Program-made: the position numbers and the translations under genes
Part shown: positions 25,073-32,820 of the stretch, one piece after another
Layout of the letters: the number at the start of each line of letters is the position of its first letter
How positions within the stretch are numbered: position 1 is the stretch's first letter
The notes under the pieces: generated by a model
Database searches by the model: none
What the model was told of the DNA's origin: nothing
What the model saw: only the letters and a program-made list of their open reading frames with translations
Origin: Corallococcus sp. AS-1-6
GTDB lineage: Bacteria; Myxococcota; Myxococcia; Myxococcales; Myxococcaceae
Reading direction: 5' to 3'
NCBI RefSeq assembly: GCF_020037015.1
Contig: NZ_JAIQDE010000048.1
Span: 1 to 39,940 of the forward strand
Length of the DNA: 39,940 bases

Positions 25073-26417
25073 CGTCCGCGGATTCCTTCTGGGGGCTGGA
25101 GGCCTTGACCGCGGCGACAGGCTGCGTCTCCGAATCGGTCTCGGTCAGCGGAGCAAGGTCGGGATTGGGTTCAGCGGCAAGCGAGATACCGCCCAACAGC
25201 TCCTTCCAGTCAGCGGTGGGATTCTGTTCGAGCACGGCCAACAGGTTGATGAAGGCCGTCACCGTGCTTCGCGGAGTACGGAAGTAGGCCTCCCCAATAC
25301 GCTCCGAGCAATGGCTCATGAAGCCCTGAAGCCCCTCATCCGGCAGCAACCGGGCTCCCCCTTCGCCAGCGGAAAAGACATGCCTCAGCTTGGTAAGCAG
25401 GACGTAGAGGTCCTCTGGCGTCAGGTTCGCCAACCGGAGCACGGGCGATGAGTAGTCAACGAGCCCGCCCACCGCGAAGGCATTCTGCGCCAGGCGGGAC
25501 TGCAGCGCCTCATAGCTGTAGAGCCCCTTGCGAGTGTCCGTGAGGAACTCCGGAGTGCCTCCCAGCAGGAATCCGAGTCCTTCCGCGGTCCCCTGCAAGC
25601 AATCATTGAGGATGCGAAGAATCTGCTCGTAGTTGGAGGCCCTGGCCTTCGTGTTCGCCAGCTTGTAGAGGTTGACGAGTTCGTCCAGGCAGACAAGCAG
25701 ACCGTCGTAGCCCGCGAGGCGGACGAAGCGCCCCAGGAGCTTCATCTGGTCGTAGACGTCCGCGTCATCAATGATGGAACGGACCCCCAGTGCCCGCTTC
25801 GCATCCGTACGCGTGGAGAACTCGCCCCGAAGCCAACGAATCGCGTCGGCCTTGAGGGCTTCATTGCCCGTGTCGTGACCGCGCCAGTAGGCCGCGATGA
25901 CCTCCGCGAAATCATATCCGCCCACGAGTTCTGACAGCGCCGCGAGCTTCTCGCGGATGACTGCCTCGGGCTGGATGCCACGGGTGCGGGCATCCGTGAG
26001 GGCGCTGGAAACGAAGCGCTCCACGACACTTGGGAGCGCGCCCCCCTCAGGCTTGGCCCGCGTCGCCAGGTTGCGCATGAGTTCGGCATACAGGTTGCGC
26101 GCCTTGCCATCCGTCGCATGAATCCTTCGATCCGGATTGAGGTCCGCGTGCACCGTGACCAATCGCTTCTCCAGGGCGATGGAGCGGATGAGATTGAGGA
26201 AGAAGGTCTTTCCTGAACCGTACTCCCCAATCACGAAACGGATGCCACTGCCCCCCTCCGCGATGCGAGCCACGTCGCGGACCAGCGCCTTCACCTCTTC
26301 AACCCGGCCGACCTGGATGTGTTGCTGGCCGACTCTCGGGACGACGCCCGCTCTCAATGACTGGATGATGGCATCCCGGTCTTTCGGCCTGATGCGTCCC
26401 TGCGTCACGTCCGTCAT
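25047..26417 (-). CDS. BrxD/DUF2791-like ATPase, Shango SngB-type
   Basis: The 456-residue protein fits the ATP-binding family that includes BREX BrxD (DUF2791): IRFVIGEYGSGKTF (Walker A, Lys70-Thr71), VHADLNPDRRIHATDG, and GLLVCLDELVNLYKL (Walker B). A C-terminal winged-helix-like region and an acidic Ser-rich tail follow. The start at 26417 is chosen because it overlaps the TerB stop (ATGA) and has CAGGAG upstream; the opening to 26489 lies inside the TerB gene. No pglX, pglZ or brxC is nearby, so this is not BREX. The TerB gene upstream and the Lhr-like helicase downstream give the SngABC order. Confidence 0.87.
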   Translation of the reverse strand: MTDVTQGRIRPKDRDAIIQSLRAGVVPRVGQQHIQVGRVEEVKALVRDVARIAEGGSGIRFVIGEYGSGKTFFLNLIRSIALEKRLVTVHADLNPDRRIHATDGKARNLYAELMRNLATRAKPEGGALPSVVERFVSSALTDARTRGIQPEAVIREKLAALSELVGGYDFAEVIAAYWRGHDTGNEALKADAIRWLRGEFSTRTDAKRALGVRSIIDDADVYDQMKLLGRFVRLAGYDGLLVCLDELVNLYKLANTKARASNYEQILRILNDCLQGTAEGLGFLLGGTPEFLTDTRKGLYSYEALQSRLAQNAFAVGGLVDYSSPVLRLANLTPEDLYVLLTKLRHVFSAGEGGARLLPDEGLQGFMSHCSERIGEAYFRTPRSTVTAFINLLAVLEQNPTADWKELLGGISLAAEPNPDLAPLTETDSETQPVAAVKASSPQKESADDELASFKL

Positions 26418-28852
26418 GCCACCATCTCCTGAGCTGCCTGTTCGTTGAGCTGAAGAACTTCGTCTCCTTCGAGGACGGGCTCGCCGCAAACCTCGAAGGC
26501 TGCGTCATTGATGACGTCCAGCGCCCCATCGGTGAGCAGCCCCAACCCACTTGCGAGCTGCTCGACTTCGGCACGGGGCCACTCGGCCTTGGCCACCAAG
26601 GCTCGGAGCAATGCGGAGTGGGCTGCGTCCAGTCCCGCGACGTGAGCTTCTCCCACGGCCGGAGCGGCAGGCGCCGGCGGTGCGGGCTCCTCCTCCGCGA
26701 AGATGCTGCCCAGCAGGCTGGAAACCGCCGCGGTTTCGACCAATTTCGCCTGCACGCTCCGCATATCGAGGGCAACACCGGTCTTCTTCTTCGCCTCGGG
26801 TTGTTGCGGCGGAGGCTCGGCAGGAGGGGCAGGCAGCGTGAACCCCTTCGCGGGAGCACCGGCGAGCTGCATGGCCACAGGTTCCACAGCAGGTGCGGCT
26901 CGTGCGGCAACCACCGTGTGGATGTCTGCGTGGACACGCGCCTCGTCGAGCCCCAATAGAGGATAGAGCTTGGACAGGGTCTTGAGCTCCTGAAGCGCCA
27001 CGCTCCCGTCCGCCACGGCAACCTCCACAAGCAAACGGCCCAGCGCGGCACGTGCCGCCGGAGTCAGCGAGTCCACCCGCTTCTTGAGGCCCGCGGTGGA
27101 GGCGGGACGCTTGAGCAGCCAGTCCAGGTGCGCCTTGAGACGAACCTTTTCTGGCGGCGACAAGTCCTGTGAGTTTTCGAGCATGGATTCCAACCGCGCC
27201 TTTTCTTCGGGACTGACCGTGCCATCCGCGGTCGCAACGGCGGCGGCCAGATGCAAGGTTGCCAGTGCCGCGAGGTAGGTCGGAGCCGGAGCACTCGGAG
27301 ACTCCGGCGGAAGGACAAAGACAACAGCGGCCTCGTCCGTGGCCAGCACAGGACCACTGAACCGGGGATCCGGCTCCATGCCGTAACCCAGTTTCTCCAA
27401 TGTCTGAGCAAGTCCTACGGCCTCGGCCTTGGACATCTTGGCGGGGGCCGCAGTGGGCCAGTTCGTCATGAGCGTGCGAGCCTCAAGAGCGGCCACACCG
27501 CGTCCCGCGAGCGCGCCCTCAAGGATGGACCGAAGCGCCTGTACTTCTTTTCCGCCCTGCACCGCAGCCAGTTCCGGGGGGAGTAGCGCCAGCGCAGCCA
27601 GGCTTTCGCGCCCCTCCGGGTTCTTCCCAATCCAGCGGCTGAAGGGTTCAAGCTCGGCACAGCAGTCTTCGATGAGCGAGTGCAGAGGCTTGAGAGAGGA
27701 CTCGGAAGCCTCGAAGACGGTCGCAGAGGCGAGCGGCACCATGCCCCCGAACGAGGCACTCGCAGGCTGGTACTGGGCCTTCACCTGCGTCCTCCGGGCA
27801 CGGGGCACGAGCCCCTGACCATGGTCGCGAGCGTATCGCGCGCGAAACAGGGTCTTGAACTCTTCCGGGCAGCGGGTCGCGGGCGTACGAAGACGTGTGT
27901 CACTTGCTTCGATCGCCCATGCCAGGGCCCAGTCCGCAGGCAGCGGCAGTTGCCTGGACGCAGCGGTCCCCACCGCGACGCGCACATCGAACGACGCCTC
28001 GCCCTCACTCCGAAGCGCGAACTGAGGCAGTTCTCTCAACAGTCCCTCTTCCCCTACCCTCCGGACGCGAAGGACATCGAGCAACTGGGTTGCATACCGA
28101 CGGAACGAGCCGTTGGCCCCATAGACACGCAACAGACCTTGAACCTCTTCCTCCATAGCGCGTACTTCCGCCGAGGCCACAGGACCCTTTGCCAGATCGA
28201 TGAGGGTCCGCCGCTCCAAGCCATAGAAGAACAGGAAGACGTAACCGATATAGGCGTCAGGCCTGCGTCTCCCCTCCTCAAGCCACTCCAGGTAGCCAGC
28301 GCGACAAGCGGGAGAAATGGTTGAGTAGGAGGGCCAGTAGTTCATGCCCTCGCCGCTGCGGTCCGGCCTGGATGCAACCTGGAGGCGTGGATTGATGAGG
28401 GCGGGTTCAGGACTCGGGACGTTCACCGCCGCGAGCTTGTCTCCGACGTACACCATGCCCCCCGGAATCCTCCGACCCGCCACCTCGACCGATTGGCCGG
28501 GCGGAATCCAGGTCGTACCTCGGGTTTCCACGAGCTTGGGGGAAGGCTCGATTCGCTCTGGCGTGCGAGCGGGAGCAGCGGAGCGCGGCTCTGGCAGGAC
28601 TGAATCTGGCCGAGGTGGAACCTGCGAGATCCGCTGAGGAGGAACCTCTTCCTGTTTTGGAGCTGAGAGGCTCGGCGGAAAGCGTGGCGCGGAGGGGACA
28701 GCAAGGCCTGCCCGGCCATGTGCTTGCGCACTCTTTTCCTTGAGACCCGCCTTGTGTCGCTTGCGAGCAGACTCAAGTCCCCAAAAGGCGAGTCCCAGCA
28801 TGACAAGTACACACAGGATGCTGCTCGCATCACCCGACTGGGAGGCAGCCAT
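26414..28852 (-). CDS. Membrane-anchored TerBN-TerB-TerBC protein, Shango SngA-type
   Basis: This 812-residue protein starts with one hydrophobic helix (SILCVLVMLGLAFWGLES), then a Pro-rich linker to about residue 120. A TerBN domain follows with MNYWPSYSTISP and IGYVFLFFYGLERR. A TerB domain (about 535-640) has duplicated acidic motifs AVATADGTVSPEE and EVAVADGSVALQE, which are metal-binding in TerB. The C-terminal TerBC domain has GLLTDGALDVIND. The start at 28852 is preferred for its GGGAGG site; an ATG 33 bases upstream (28885) is also possible. TerB-domain proteins linked to helicases and ATPases form DNA-processing defence systems; in Shango this is SngA. It is the first gene of the operon. 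Confidence 0.85.
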   Translation of the reverse strand: MAASQSGDASSILCVLVMLGLAFWGLESARKRHKAGLKEKSAQAHGRAGLAVPSAPRFPPSLSAPKQEEVPPQRISQVPPRPDSVLPEPRSAAPARTPERIEPSPKLVETRGTTWIPPGQSVEVAGRRIPGGMVYVGDKLAAVNVPSPEPALINPRLQVASRPDRSGEGMNYWPSYSTISPACRAGYLEWLEEGRRRPDAYIGYVFLFFYGLERRTLIDLAKGPVASAEVRAMEEEVQGLLRVYGANGSFRRYATQLLDVLRVRRVGEEGLLRELPQFALRSEGEASFDVRVAVGTAASRQLPLPADWALAWAIEASDTRLRTPATRCPEEFKTLFRARYARDHGQGLVPRARRTQVKAQYQPASASFGGMVPLASATVFEASESSLKPLHSLIEDCCAELEPFSRWIGKNPEGRESLAALALLPPELAAVQGGKEVQALRSILEGALAGRGVAALEARTLMTNWPTAAPAKMSKAEAVGLAQTLEKLGYGMEPDPRFSGPVLATDEAAVVFVLPPESPSAPAPTYLAALATLHLAAAVATADGTVSPEEKARLESMLENSQDLSPPEKVRLKAHLDWLLKRPASTAGLKKRVDSLTPAARAALGRLLVEVAVADGSVALQELKTLSKLYPLLGLDEARVHADIHTVVAARAAPAVEPVAMQLAGAPAKGFTLPAPPAEPPPQQPEAKKKTGVALDMRSVQAKLVETAAVSSLLGSIFAEEEPAPPAPAAPAVGEAHVAGLDAAHSALLRALVAKAEWPRAEVEQLASGLGLLTDGALDVINDAAFEVCGEPVLEGDEVLQLNEQAAQEMVA

Positions 28853-29008
28853 CACGATTGGCACCTCCCGCACCCACGCGGCCATGACCCTGTTTCCCCC
28901 GCCTGAAGTCGAAAGAACTCCAATCCTCGGAGGAGTCTATCATTCAAGTTGGAGTGGAAAAGTCAGCCTTCTGCCTCACGGAGTCACGTCTCCAATGGGT
29001 ACACACTG

Positions 29009-29025
29009 ACCTCTCCGTCAGAGGT
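29009..29025. promoter_or_regulatory. Inverted repeat in the 275-bp region between the TerB and S8 peptidase genes
   Basis: A perfect ACCTCT-N5-AGAGGT palindrome lies in the divergent intergenic region 28853-29127, the longest non-coding stretch in the window. A second, wider repeat, CTCCAA and TTGGAG, lies at 28918-28954. Either could be an operator for the defence cassette. No convincing -35/-10 pair and no small gene were recognised in the rest of the stretch. Confidence 0.3.
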
Positions 29026-29084
29026 ATTCGCGCAAGAGGAACATAGCCACGTCGAGCTGTTCACGTAGTCACCGCCCTGGGGGC

Positions 29085-29116
29085 CTGTAGCCCTTCACGA
29101 AGTCCCAGGGGTACAG
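29085..29116 (+). promoter_or_regulatory. Hairpin covering the ribosome-binding region of the S8 peptidase gene
   Basis: CTGTAGCCC pairs with GGGGTACAG (8 of 9) around a 14-nt loop and ends 11 nt before the ATG at 29128. The right arm contains the only AGGGG that could serve as a ribosome-binding site, so the fold could limit translation. The pairing is read from sequence; the regulatory role is inferred. Confidence 0.35.
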
Positions 29117-29127
29117 GTGCGCTCACC

Positions 29128-30714
29128 ATGGCGCCGCCCGAGCAGTTCGAGTCCTCGAAGCTCCGCACCCTCGACGTCCTCCTGCGCGAGGGTTTCGACC
29201 GGGCCTCCCTGGAGAAGACCGTGGCCGCGCTCGTCGGGGCGGAGCCGTGGATCATCCGCCCGGTGCCGTTCGATTCCACCGGCCGCTCGTTCGACCTCCT
29301 GCCGCCCGGCATCGTCAAGCCGGCGGAGGCGTGGGAGCTGGCGCGCCGCCTCCAGGCGGACCCGGGTGTGGAGGACGCGGATCCGGCCTTCGAGGCGGTC
29401 TACGCGGAGCCGGGCGCCGCCAGGGACGCGGCGCCCACGCTCCTCAAGGCGCGGCCGGCGGAGCCCGGGGCGTTCAACGAGGGTGATTGCGACTGGAGCC
29501 CGCGCTTCGTCAGGGCGGACGAGGCGTGGATGCTGCCCGGCGGCGCGAGCCAGGGCGAGGGCATCGTCATCGGCCATCCGGACAGCGGCTACCTGCCCCA
29601 CCCCGAGCTGGGACAGAACTTCACGCCGAGGCTGGGCTGGGACTTCATCGACGATGACCCCACGACGGAGAACCCGGGCGGAGGCCACGGGCTGGGCACC
29701 GCGAGCGTCATGTCGAGCCCGTACAACAGCCCGGGCGCGGACGGACCGAAGCTGTTCGTGGATGGCGTCGCGCCGAAGGCGGAGGTCATCCCGCTGCGCG
29801 TCGCGAAGCCCACGCTCTTCATCCCCGCGCCCGTGCTGTTCACCGTGGGCGCGGACCGGCTGCGAGACGCCATCGGGTTCGCCATCCAGCGGCGGGTCCA
29901 TGTCATCAGCATCAGCCTGGGGTGGCTGCCCAACGCGGGGCTGCACCGGATCATCCAGCAGGCGGTGAGCGAGAACATCATCGTCATCGCCGCCGCGGGC
30001 AACTACACGGGCCCCATCGTCGTCTGGCCGGGCGCGTACGACGAGGTCGTCGCGATGGCCGCGTGCAACGCGAGCGCGCAGCCCTGGGCCCACTCCGCCT
30101 GGGGCAAGGCGGTCGACGCCACCGGGCCGGGCGAGGACGTCTGGGTGGCGCAGCCCGCCGACAAGGTCGGGCAGAGCAGCGGCACGTCCTATGCGACCGC
30201 CACCGTCGCGGGCATCGCCGCGCTCTGGCTGGCGTACCATGGCCGGGACAACCTGCTCGCGCGGTACCAGGGAGGCCCCCCGCTCGCGCAGGTCTTCCGC
30301 CATGTGCTCCGCGCAAGCTGCGACAGTTGGCCCCAGAGCCAGCTCGCATGGGGCGCCGGGCTCGTCAACGCGAAGGCGTGCCTCGAAGCCCCGCTCCCGG
30401 ACGCGACGGAGCTGGAGTCGTTCACGGAGAGGGCGCTCCGCCAGGAGTCCTCGGAGACCGTGGCCTCCACCTTCAGCGGCCTGCCGGAAGCCGACGTCCT
30501 GAAGGGCCTCGCGACCACGCTCGGGGTCGACGAACAGAAGGCGGCACGGCTCGACGCGGAGTACGGGCGCGAGCTGCGGTTCTGGGCGCTCACCGATGCC
30601 CCCTTCCGGCGTGCGCTCCAGGAAGGCGCCGGAAGGGACCGTCAGGCGCTCAAGGCCCGCGCCCTGGCCACCCTCCCCCCGTTTTCACCGAGCCTGAGGG
30701 CCGCGATCGATTAG
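29128..30714 (+). CDS. S8 (subtilisin-family) serine peptidase without a signal peptide
   Basis: The 528-residue protein has an intact subtilase triad: Asp152 in HPDSGY, His187 in GGGHGLG, Ser354 in SGTSYATATVAG, plus oxyanion Asn292 in AAAGNYTG. About 125 residues precede the catalytic domain and about 130 follow it, the latter helical and of no known family. No signal peptide, lipobox or membrane helix is present, so it may act in the cytoplasm or leave by another route. The N-terminal part may be an inhibitory propeptide-like domain. Its TAG stop overlaps the TAA of the convergent recQ gene (TTAG at 30711-30714). Confidence 0.87.
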   Translation: MAPPEQFESSKLRTLDVLLREGFDRASLEKTVAALVGAEPWIIRPVPFDSTGRSFDLLPPGIVKPAEAWELARRLQADPGVEDADPAFEAVYAEPGAARDAAPTLLKARPAEPGAFNEGDCDWSPRFVRADEAWMLPGGASQGEGIVIGHPDSGYLPHPELGQNFTPRLGWDFIDDDPTTENPGGGHGLGTASVMSSPYNSPGADGPKLFVDGVAPKAEVIPLRVAKPTLFIPAPVLFTVGADRLRDAIGFAIQRRVHVISISLGWLPNAGLHRIIQQAVSENIIVIAAAGNYTGPIVVWPGAYDEVVAMAACNASAQPWAHSAWGKAVDATGPGEDVWVAQPADKVGQSSGTSYATATVAGIAALWLAYHGRDNLLARYQGGPPLAQVFRHVLRASCDSWPQSQLAWGAGLVNAKACLEAPLPDATELESFTERALRQESSETVASTFSGLPEADVLKGLATTLGVDEQKAARLDAEYGRELRFWALTDAPFRRALQEGAGRDRQALKARALATLPPFSPSLRAAID

Positions 30715-32639
30715 CTCGCTTCACTGAACGCCAGCACCTGGGCGAAGGGATACTCCGCCAGGACGCCGAAGAGTTTGTGGCCGTTGAGCTTCGCCTTGGA
30801 GAGCGCGGGGCTACTCAGGCCGCAGAGGAAGCGCGCCGCCTGCCTGGGATGGCCCAGCGCCTCCTTGTGCTTCGCGACGAGCGCCTGGAACACGGTCACG
30901 TCCAACTGCTCGTGCAGGTCCGGCCGTGGGTGCGGCGGCGGCAGCACTCGCGCCACGCCCGTCCGGCAGAAGGTGCAGTGGCCGCACGGGGCTTCACGCT
31001 GCTCACCGAAATGGGCCACCAGCGCGTTGCTCTGACAGCCGTCGTGCGTGACCAGCCGGAGCACGTCTCGCACCCGTGACACCTCCTGGACCTCTCGCTT
31101 CTGGAAGCGCTCCTGCAACAGGGCCACGAGCGCCTTCGCGTCCTCGCGCTCGCGCAGCCGCGTGTAGCGCTGGCGCGGCTCCGCCACCTGCACCTCCGCG
31201 TAGCCCTGCTCCTGGAAGTAGTCGAGCGCCTTCACCACCCGGTCTCGCGGCTGCCCCAGCGCCTTCGCGACTTCGGCGGGGTCGAACGTGTACCAGGTGC
31301 GCCCCTTCTTCGCGTGCGCGAACAGGTCCTTCACGAAGCGCGCGCGCTCCCCCTGGAACTTCCCGATGAGCGCCTCCACCGAGCCCGCCGGCTGCACCTT
31401 GTAGCCCGCGTAGAACGGCGTGCCCTGGCGCAGCACGCCCTCCAGCTCCAGGTACGTCAGCGCCGTGCGCAGCACCAGGGGCCGCAGGTCGTGGCGGTTT
31501 CCCAGCACGTACAGGTCCAGGTGCAGCTCCGGCCCCGAGGACACCAGCTCCTCCACCAGCGCCGTCAGCGCCTCCGGCAGCGGCGTGTCCCCGAGCGCGA
31601 AGTTCTCCAGCGTGGGCACGTCGTCCGGGCACGCGAGCAGCTCCACGACGGACGGCCTGCCATCACGGCCGGCGCGGCCAATCTCCTGGCTGTAGCTCTC
31701 CAGGCCCTTGGGCAGGTTGTAGTGATACACGGCGCGCACGTCCGCCTTGTCGATGCCCATCCCGAACGCGATGGTCGCCACGACGATGCCCTTCGCGGAG
31801 TGGGTCCACGCCTCCTGCACCCGCTCGCGCTCCTCGGCTTCCAGGCCCGCGTGGTAGGCGCTGGCGGGCAGGCCCTCCGCGCGCAAGAGCGCCGCCACGC
31901 GCTCCGCGGTCTTCTGCAGCGTGACGTAGACGATGGTGGAGCCGGGCGGGCGCGACCGGAGCCGCTCCACCAGCAGCGCATCGCGCGCCTCCGGCCCCGT
32001 GGGCGTGGTCTCCAACGTGAGGTTGTTCCGGTAGAAGCCGGTGACGACCGCGTGCGACTCCGGGATGCCGAAGCCCTCGCAGATGTCGTGCACCACCTGC
32101 GGCGTGGCCGTAGCGGTGAGCGCCAGGATGCGCTCGGCCCGGAGCGTGCGCGCCGCCTGCGCGAGCTTGAGGTAGTCCGGCCGGAAGTTGTGGCCCCACT
32201 CGGAGACGCAGTGCGCTTCGTCCACCGCGAAGAGGGAGATGGGCAGCTCGCTCAAGAGCCCCATGAAGCGCTCGTTGTTGAAGCGCTCCGGGGCCACGTA
32301 GAGGAGCTTCAGCGTTCCGTCGCGCAGGGACTCCGTCACCTCGCGCGACTCCTCCAGCGACAGGGAGGAGTCCAACCGCGCGGCGCGGATGCCCCGCCGC
32401 TCCAGCGCGTCGATTTGATCCTTCATCAACGCGATGAGCGGTGACACCACCACCGTGAGCCCTTCGAGGAGCAGCGCCGGGAGCTGGTAGCACAGCGACT
32501 TGCCGCCGCCCGTGGGGAACACCGCGAGCGCGGAGCCGTGGGGCTCGAGCAGCTTCGCGAGCACCTCGCGCTGTCCGGGCCGGAAGGACTCCAGCCCGAA
32601 GCGCTCCCGCAACACGACCTCCATCGCATCCGCCCGCAT
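30711..32639 (-). CDS. recQ: RecQ-family ATP-dependent DNA helicase
   Basis: The roughly 642-residue protein has all RecQ motifs: FRPGQREVL (motif 0), VFPTGGGKSLCYQ (Walker A), FAVDEAHCVSEWGHNFRPDY (motif II and the aromatic loop), LTATATP (motif III) and YSQEIGRAGRDGRPS (motif VI). The zinc-binding RecQ-Ct region is present (HDGCQSN then CGHCTFC). The C-terminus after about 560 shows no HRDC domain that I can recognise and ends in a short helical module. The ATG at 32639 has GGAAGGGCGGG upstream; a GTG at 32660 is an alternative. It acts in recombination repair. A RecQ gene this close to the helicase-rich cassette could belong to the same island, but a chromosomal repair role is equally likely. 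Confidence 0.9.
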   Translation of the reverse strand: MRADAMEVVLRERFGLESFRPGQREVLAKLLEPHGSALAVFPTGGGKSLCYQLPALLLEGLTVVVSPLIALMKDQIDALERRGIRAARLDSSLSLEESREVTESLRDGTLKLLYVAPERFNNERFMGLLSELPISLFAVDEAHCVSEWGHNFRPDYLKLAQAARTLRAERILALTATATPQVVHDICEGFGIPESHAVVTGFYRNNLTLETTPTGPEARDALLVERLRSRPPGSTIVYVTLQKTAERVAALLRAEGLPASAYHAGLEAEERERVQEAWTHSAKGIVVATIAFGMGIDKADVRAVYHYNLPKGLESYSQEIGRAGRDGRPSVVELLACPDDVPTLENFALGDTPLPEALTALVEELVSSGPELHLDLYVLGNRHDLRPLVLRTALTYLELEGVLRQGTPFYAGYKVQPAGSVEALIGKFQGERARFVKDLFAHAKKGRTWYTFDPAEVAKALGQPRDRVVKALDYFQEQGYAEVQVAEPRQRYTRLREREDAKALVALLQERFQKREVQEVSRVRDVLRLVTHDGCQSNALVAHFGEQREAPCGHCTFCRTGVARVLPPPHPRPDLHEQLDVTVFQALVAKHKEALGHPRQAARFLCGLSSPALSKAKLNGHKLFGVLAEYPFAQVLAFSEAS

Positions 32640-32751
32640 GTCCCGCCCTTCCGTGTTCACGCTGTCCTGGAGGGTTATCGCACCCTCCGAAAGGCCCGGG
32701 AGGGATGAATCAGGGCGACCGTCTGGCGGCGCTCGTCCTGGCGACGCCTCG

Positions 32752-32770
32752 GCCCGCTTCCTGAGCGGGC
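32752..32770 (+). promoter_or_regulatory. Hairpin upstream of the AsnB-like gene
   Basis: A perfect 7-bp stem, GCCCGCT with AGCGGGC, has a 5-nt loop and lies about 50 bp before the ATG at 32821. There is no T-run. It could be a leader structure or a transcription roadblock. A 19-codon opening at 32705-32764 ends inside it but has poor start spacing. Confidence 0.3.
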
Positions 32771-32820
32771 GGACACGGGCGCTACGGCTGCGCGGAGACG
32801 AACCCTATGATGCGGACCGC

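Noticed and set aside
20996..28852. A BREX system, because of the BrxD-like ATPase and Lhr-like helicase
   Set aside because: No pglX methyltransferase, pglZ phosphatase or brxC is present, and the TerB protein fits Shango better.
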